DNA of 7,949 nt from Alphaproteobacteria bacterium (GTDB taxonomy: Bacteria > Pseudomonadota > Alphaproteobacteria > UBA7887): NCBI GenBank assembly GCA_028289725.1, contig JANQOH010000162.1:1-7949 (forward strand), read 5' to 3'. This document shows, one piece after another, positions 6,750 to 7,949 of this stretch. Made by a program: the position numbers and the translations under genes. The notes under the pieces are model-generated. The model ran no database searches, was not told the DNA's origin, and saw only the letters and a program-made list of their open reading frames with translations. How positions within the stretch are numbered: position 1 is the first letter of the stretch; the number at the start of each line of letters is the position of its first letter.

Positions 6750-6769
6750 AAAATCGCGCCTTGGGCGCA
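6748..6769 (-). terminator. Intrinsic terminator ending the small transcript
   Basis: On the minus strand GCGCC (6768-6764), loop CAA, GGCGC (6760-6756), then GA and six Ts (6753-6748). A flanking T-G wobble (6769 with 6755) extends the stem to six pairs. It sits about 158 bases after the 46-codon ORF and about 94 bases before the regulator ATG, so it would separate the two transcripts. The stem is short but fully GC and the T-tract is good. Confidence 0.6.
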
Positions 6770-6926
6770 CGTTAGCGGAAGCGAGACCGATCCAGTCGAG
6801 GTGGGGGGCGCGAATGGGCGAATCAGCTGGCGAGCCGCATGCGACGCATTACGACCTTCCAGCGAGCCTGAGGGATCATTGGCGTGGTGGCGTGCCGCGA
6901 GTGCGCTGGACCGGCGTGTGGACCGA

Positions 6927-7067
6927 TCAGAGCGGGGCGTTGGTCGCCTGTTCCCGCGCCGCATCGCTGCCCGATATAATCGGCGTGATCGCGAACATGG
7001 TCAGGACGACAAGGGTGGCGGCAGCGAAAGCGAAACTGCGGCGAAGCGAACGGCGGGAATTGTACAT
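6927..7067 (-). CDS. Small membrane-anchored or secreted protein, 46 aa, behind a CRP-type promoter
   Basis: A 46-codon frame from ATG 7067 to TGA 6927. It begins MYNSRRSLRRSF, with five arginines, followed by a continuous hydrophobic span FAFAAATLVVLTMFAITPII (residues 12-31) and a polar tail of about 15 residues ending in NAPL. That is either a single-pass inner-membrane small protein with its N-terminus inside, or a signal peptide releasing a very short peptide. About three quarters of codons end in G or C, as in the neighbours. No good ribosome binding site precedes the ATG, the main weakness. It lies about 29 bases downstream of the start point predicted from the CRP operator and -10 box, and upstream of a terminator. 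The overlapping plus-strand frames lack a promoter or convincing protein character. No known family recognised. Confidence 0.5.
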   Translation of the reverse strand: MYNSRRSLRRSFAFAAATLVVLTMFAITPIISGSDAAREQATNAPL

Positions 7068-7102
7068 AGTGTGGCAACCGTAATGAAGCGACGACGTCAT
7101 TT

Positions 7103-7108
7103 CATATA
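7103..7108 (-). promoter_or_regulatory. -10 box of a class II CRP-dependent promoter
   Basis: TATATG on the minus strand. If the adjacent CRP dyad (centre 7137/7138) is placed at -41.5, the -12 to -7 positions fall exactly on 7108-7103 and the start point falls at about 7096. There is no need for a -35 box in a class II promoter. AT-rich DNA (7148-7159) directly upstream of the operator could serve the RNA polymerase alpha C-terminal domain. Confidence 0.6.
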
Positions 7109-7128
7109 GGTCGGATTTGTGCAGTGTT

Positions 7129-7146
7129 CTGTGATTTAGATCACAG
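7129..7146. promoter_or_regulatory. Near-consensus CRP operator
   Basis: CTGTGATTTAGATCACAG contains TGTGA-N6-TCACA (7130-7145), differing by a single base from the ideal E. coli core TGTGATCTAGATCACA. The dyad extends one base on each side. It lies 27 bases after the stop of the TPR gene and 62 bases before the 46-codon ORF on the minus strand, with a correctly placed -10 box on that strand. No gene starts on the plus strand to its right. This is among the strongest regulatory sites one can call by eye. Confidence 0.8.
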
Positions 7147-7172
7147 GAAAAATTTTCTAATGCCCGGCGGTT

Positions 7173-7949
7173 CTAACTGATAGGTCCAATCGGCAAGCCG
7201 GCTTTGTCCGCACCTTCCAGAAAAGCCGCTTTTAAGTCTTCGTGGAACTGAAACCGTTCCATAAACCAAACGGCTGAAAAGTGGGGTTGCAATTCGATGA
7301 CCCGCGCCGCGGCGGCGTGCGCTTCGTCACGATTGCCGAGTTGCGCATGGCTGATGGCGAGAAACACCTGGTGCGGGAAAAGATGCGTCAGGTCGATCCG
7401 TTTGAGTTCCGCCAGCGCCTCCTCATAGCGCCCAGTGAAGTATGCTTGGCGGAACAAGGCATACCGGTAGTAGGGCGGGAAGTTGGGGTCGAGGCGCATG
7501 GCGCGCTTGGCCAGGTCGGCGCCGCGGTCGAGGTCGCCCAACGCGCTCGAAATATAAATGCCGAGTTCGCCCAGCGCACGGGGGTCATTTGGATTGAGCG
7601 CCAGCGACTTATCGGATTCCGTAACGAACAGTTCCGTTTGACCGGTCCAATAGTAATAGCTCGCCAGATAGAACCGCGCTTTTGAATCGTTCGGGTCGAG
7701 CTCGACCGCGCGCAGCAACGCGGCTTTGGCCCGGCCCAATGAGTCGGGCCGTGGGTTTTGATTAAACACGTGCTCGACCAGGTACAAAAAGCCAAGCTCG
7801 GCATGTGCGCGCGCGTAATCGGTGTAGAGAACGACGGCCTCTTCGAGCAGGTCGCGCGCGATCGCGTGGTCTTCGGCGGTAACGGTTTGCCACCAACGCT
7901 GCGCGCGCAGCACATAATCATAGGCCGTCAGGTCGGCCGGCGCCTTGCG
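7173..7949 (-). CDS. TPR-repeat C-terminal region of a probable adenylate/guanylate cyclase- or winged-helix-TPR protein (partial)
   Basis: The last 258 residues are visible; the frame is open at the right edge. The segment starts RKAPADLTAYDYVL, resembling the linker that, in class III cyclase-TPR fusions and in CadC-like winged-helix-TPR proteins, joins the effector domain to the repeats. Several TPR helices follow, each with the Leu/Ala...Asp-Pro-Asn pattern: ELDPNDSKARFYLA, LNPNDPRALGELG, RLDPNFPPYYRYA, and a last degenerate one ending ELQPHFSAVWF. The tail DLKAAFLEGADKAGLP is also typical of those cyclase fusions. The GTG at 7913 is an internal codon, not the start. TPRs bind protein partners; any catalytic domain lies outside the window. 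TAG stop at 7173; no clear terminator follows. The TPR call is secure; the cyclase link is inference. Confidence 0.85.
   Translation of the reverse strand, partial: RKAPADLTAYDYVLRAQRWWQTVTAEDHAIARDLLEEAVVLYTDYARAHAELGFLYLVEHVFNQNPRPDSLGRAKAALLRAVELDPNDSKARFYLASYYYWTGQTELFVTESDKSLALNPNDPRALGELGIYISSALGDLDRGADLAKRAMRLDPNFPPYYRYALFRQAYFTGRYEEALAELKRIDLTHLFPHQVFLAISHAQLGNRDEAHAAAARVIELQPHFSAVWFMERFQFHEDLKAAFLEGADKAGLPIGPIS

Noticed and set aside
6823..7077. 84-codon minus-strand frame overlapping the 46-codon ORF
   Set aside because: TTG start without ribosome binding site, low-complexity Arg/Pro/His composition, no hydrophobic or domain-like pattern; the 46-codon frame fits better.
6711..7109. 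Plus-strand frames (6711-7109 and 6736-7083) across the interval upstream of the regulator
   Set aside because: No convincing ribosome binding site or promoter, Arg/Ser/Gly-rich composition typical of GC-rich shadow frames, and they are antisense to the better-supported promoter-ORF-terminator arrangement.

Overview
The window looks like chromosomal DNA of a GC-rich alphaproteobacterium, probably a Rhodospirillales-like lineage. This is inferred from the codon use (strong G/C at third positions), a full System I cytochrome c maturation cluster, and the company of a DUF6494-type small protein, an HpcH/HpaI aldolase and a TPR/cyclase-type protein. No tRNA, rRNA, IS element, CRISPR array or phage gene was seen.

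Left half (1-4080, minus strand): an uninterrupted ccmA-ccmB-ccmC-ccmD-ccmE-ccmF operon for haem export, haem chaperoning and ligation to apocytochrome c. ccmF runs off the left edge. Four of the five junctions are 4-base ATGA stop/start overlaps (A/B, C/D, D/E, E/F); only ccmB-ccmC has a gap (18 bases). ccmA appears to lack a standard start codon. A perfect AAGGAG ribosome binding site lies 8 bases before an in-frame ATC that restores the normal N-terminus and length.

Middle (4081-5886, plus strand): a divergent promoter region of about 140 bases with two dyads, then a 68-aa DUF6494-like protein, then an HpcH/HpaI-family class II aldolase 42 bases on. A gene for a signal-peptide-bearing exported protein of unknown function follows.

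Right part (5947-7949, minus strand): a Crp/Fnr-family regulator with a CRP-like recognition helix, a 518-base interval upstream of it, and the C-terminal TPR region of a protein of the type often fused to adenylate/guanylate cyclase domains (cut by the right edge). The interval is not empty. It holds a near-consensus CRP operator, a -10 hexamer at exactly the class II distance, a 46-codon membrane/secreted small ORF, and a stem-loop plus T6 terminator. Together these describe a self-contained transcript of about 350 nt, apparently cAMP-CRP activated and lying between the putative cyclase and the Crp-like regulator. This is the most interesting object in the window. Its expression is inference; its sequence parts are directly visible.
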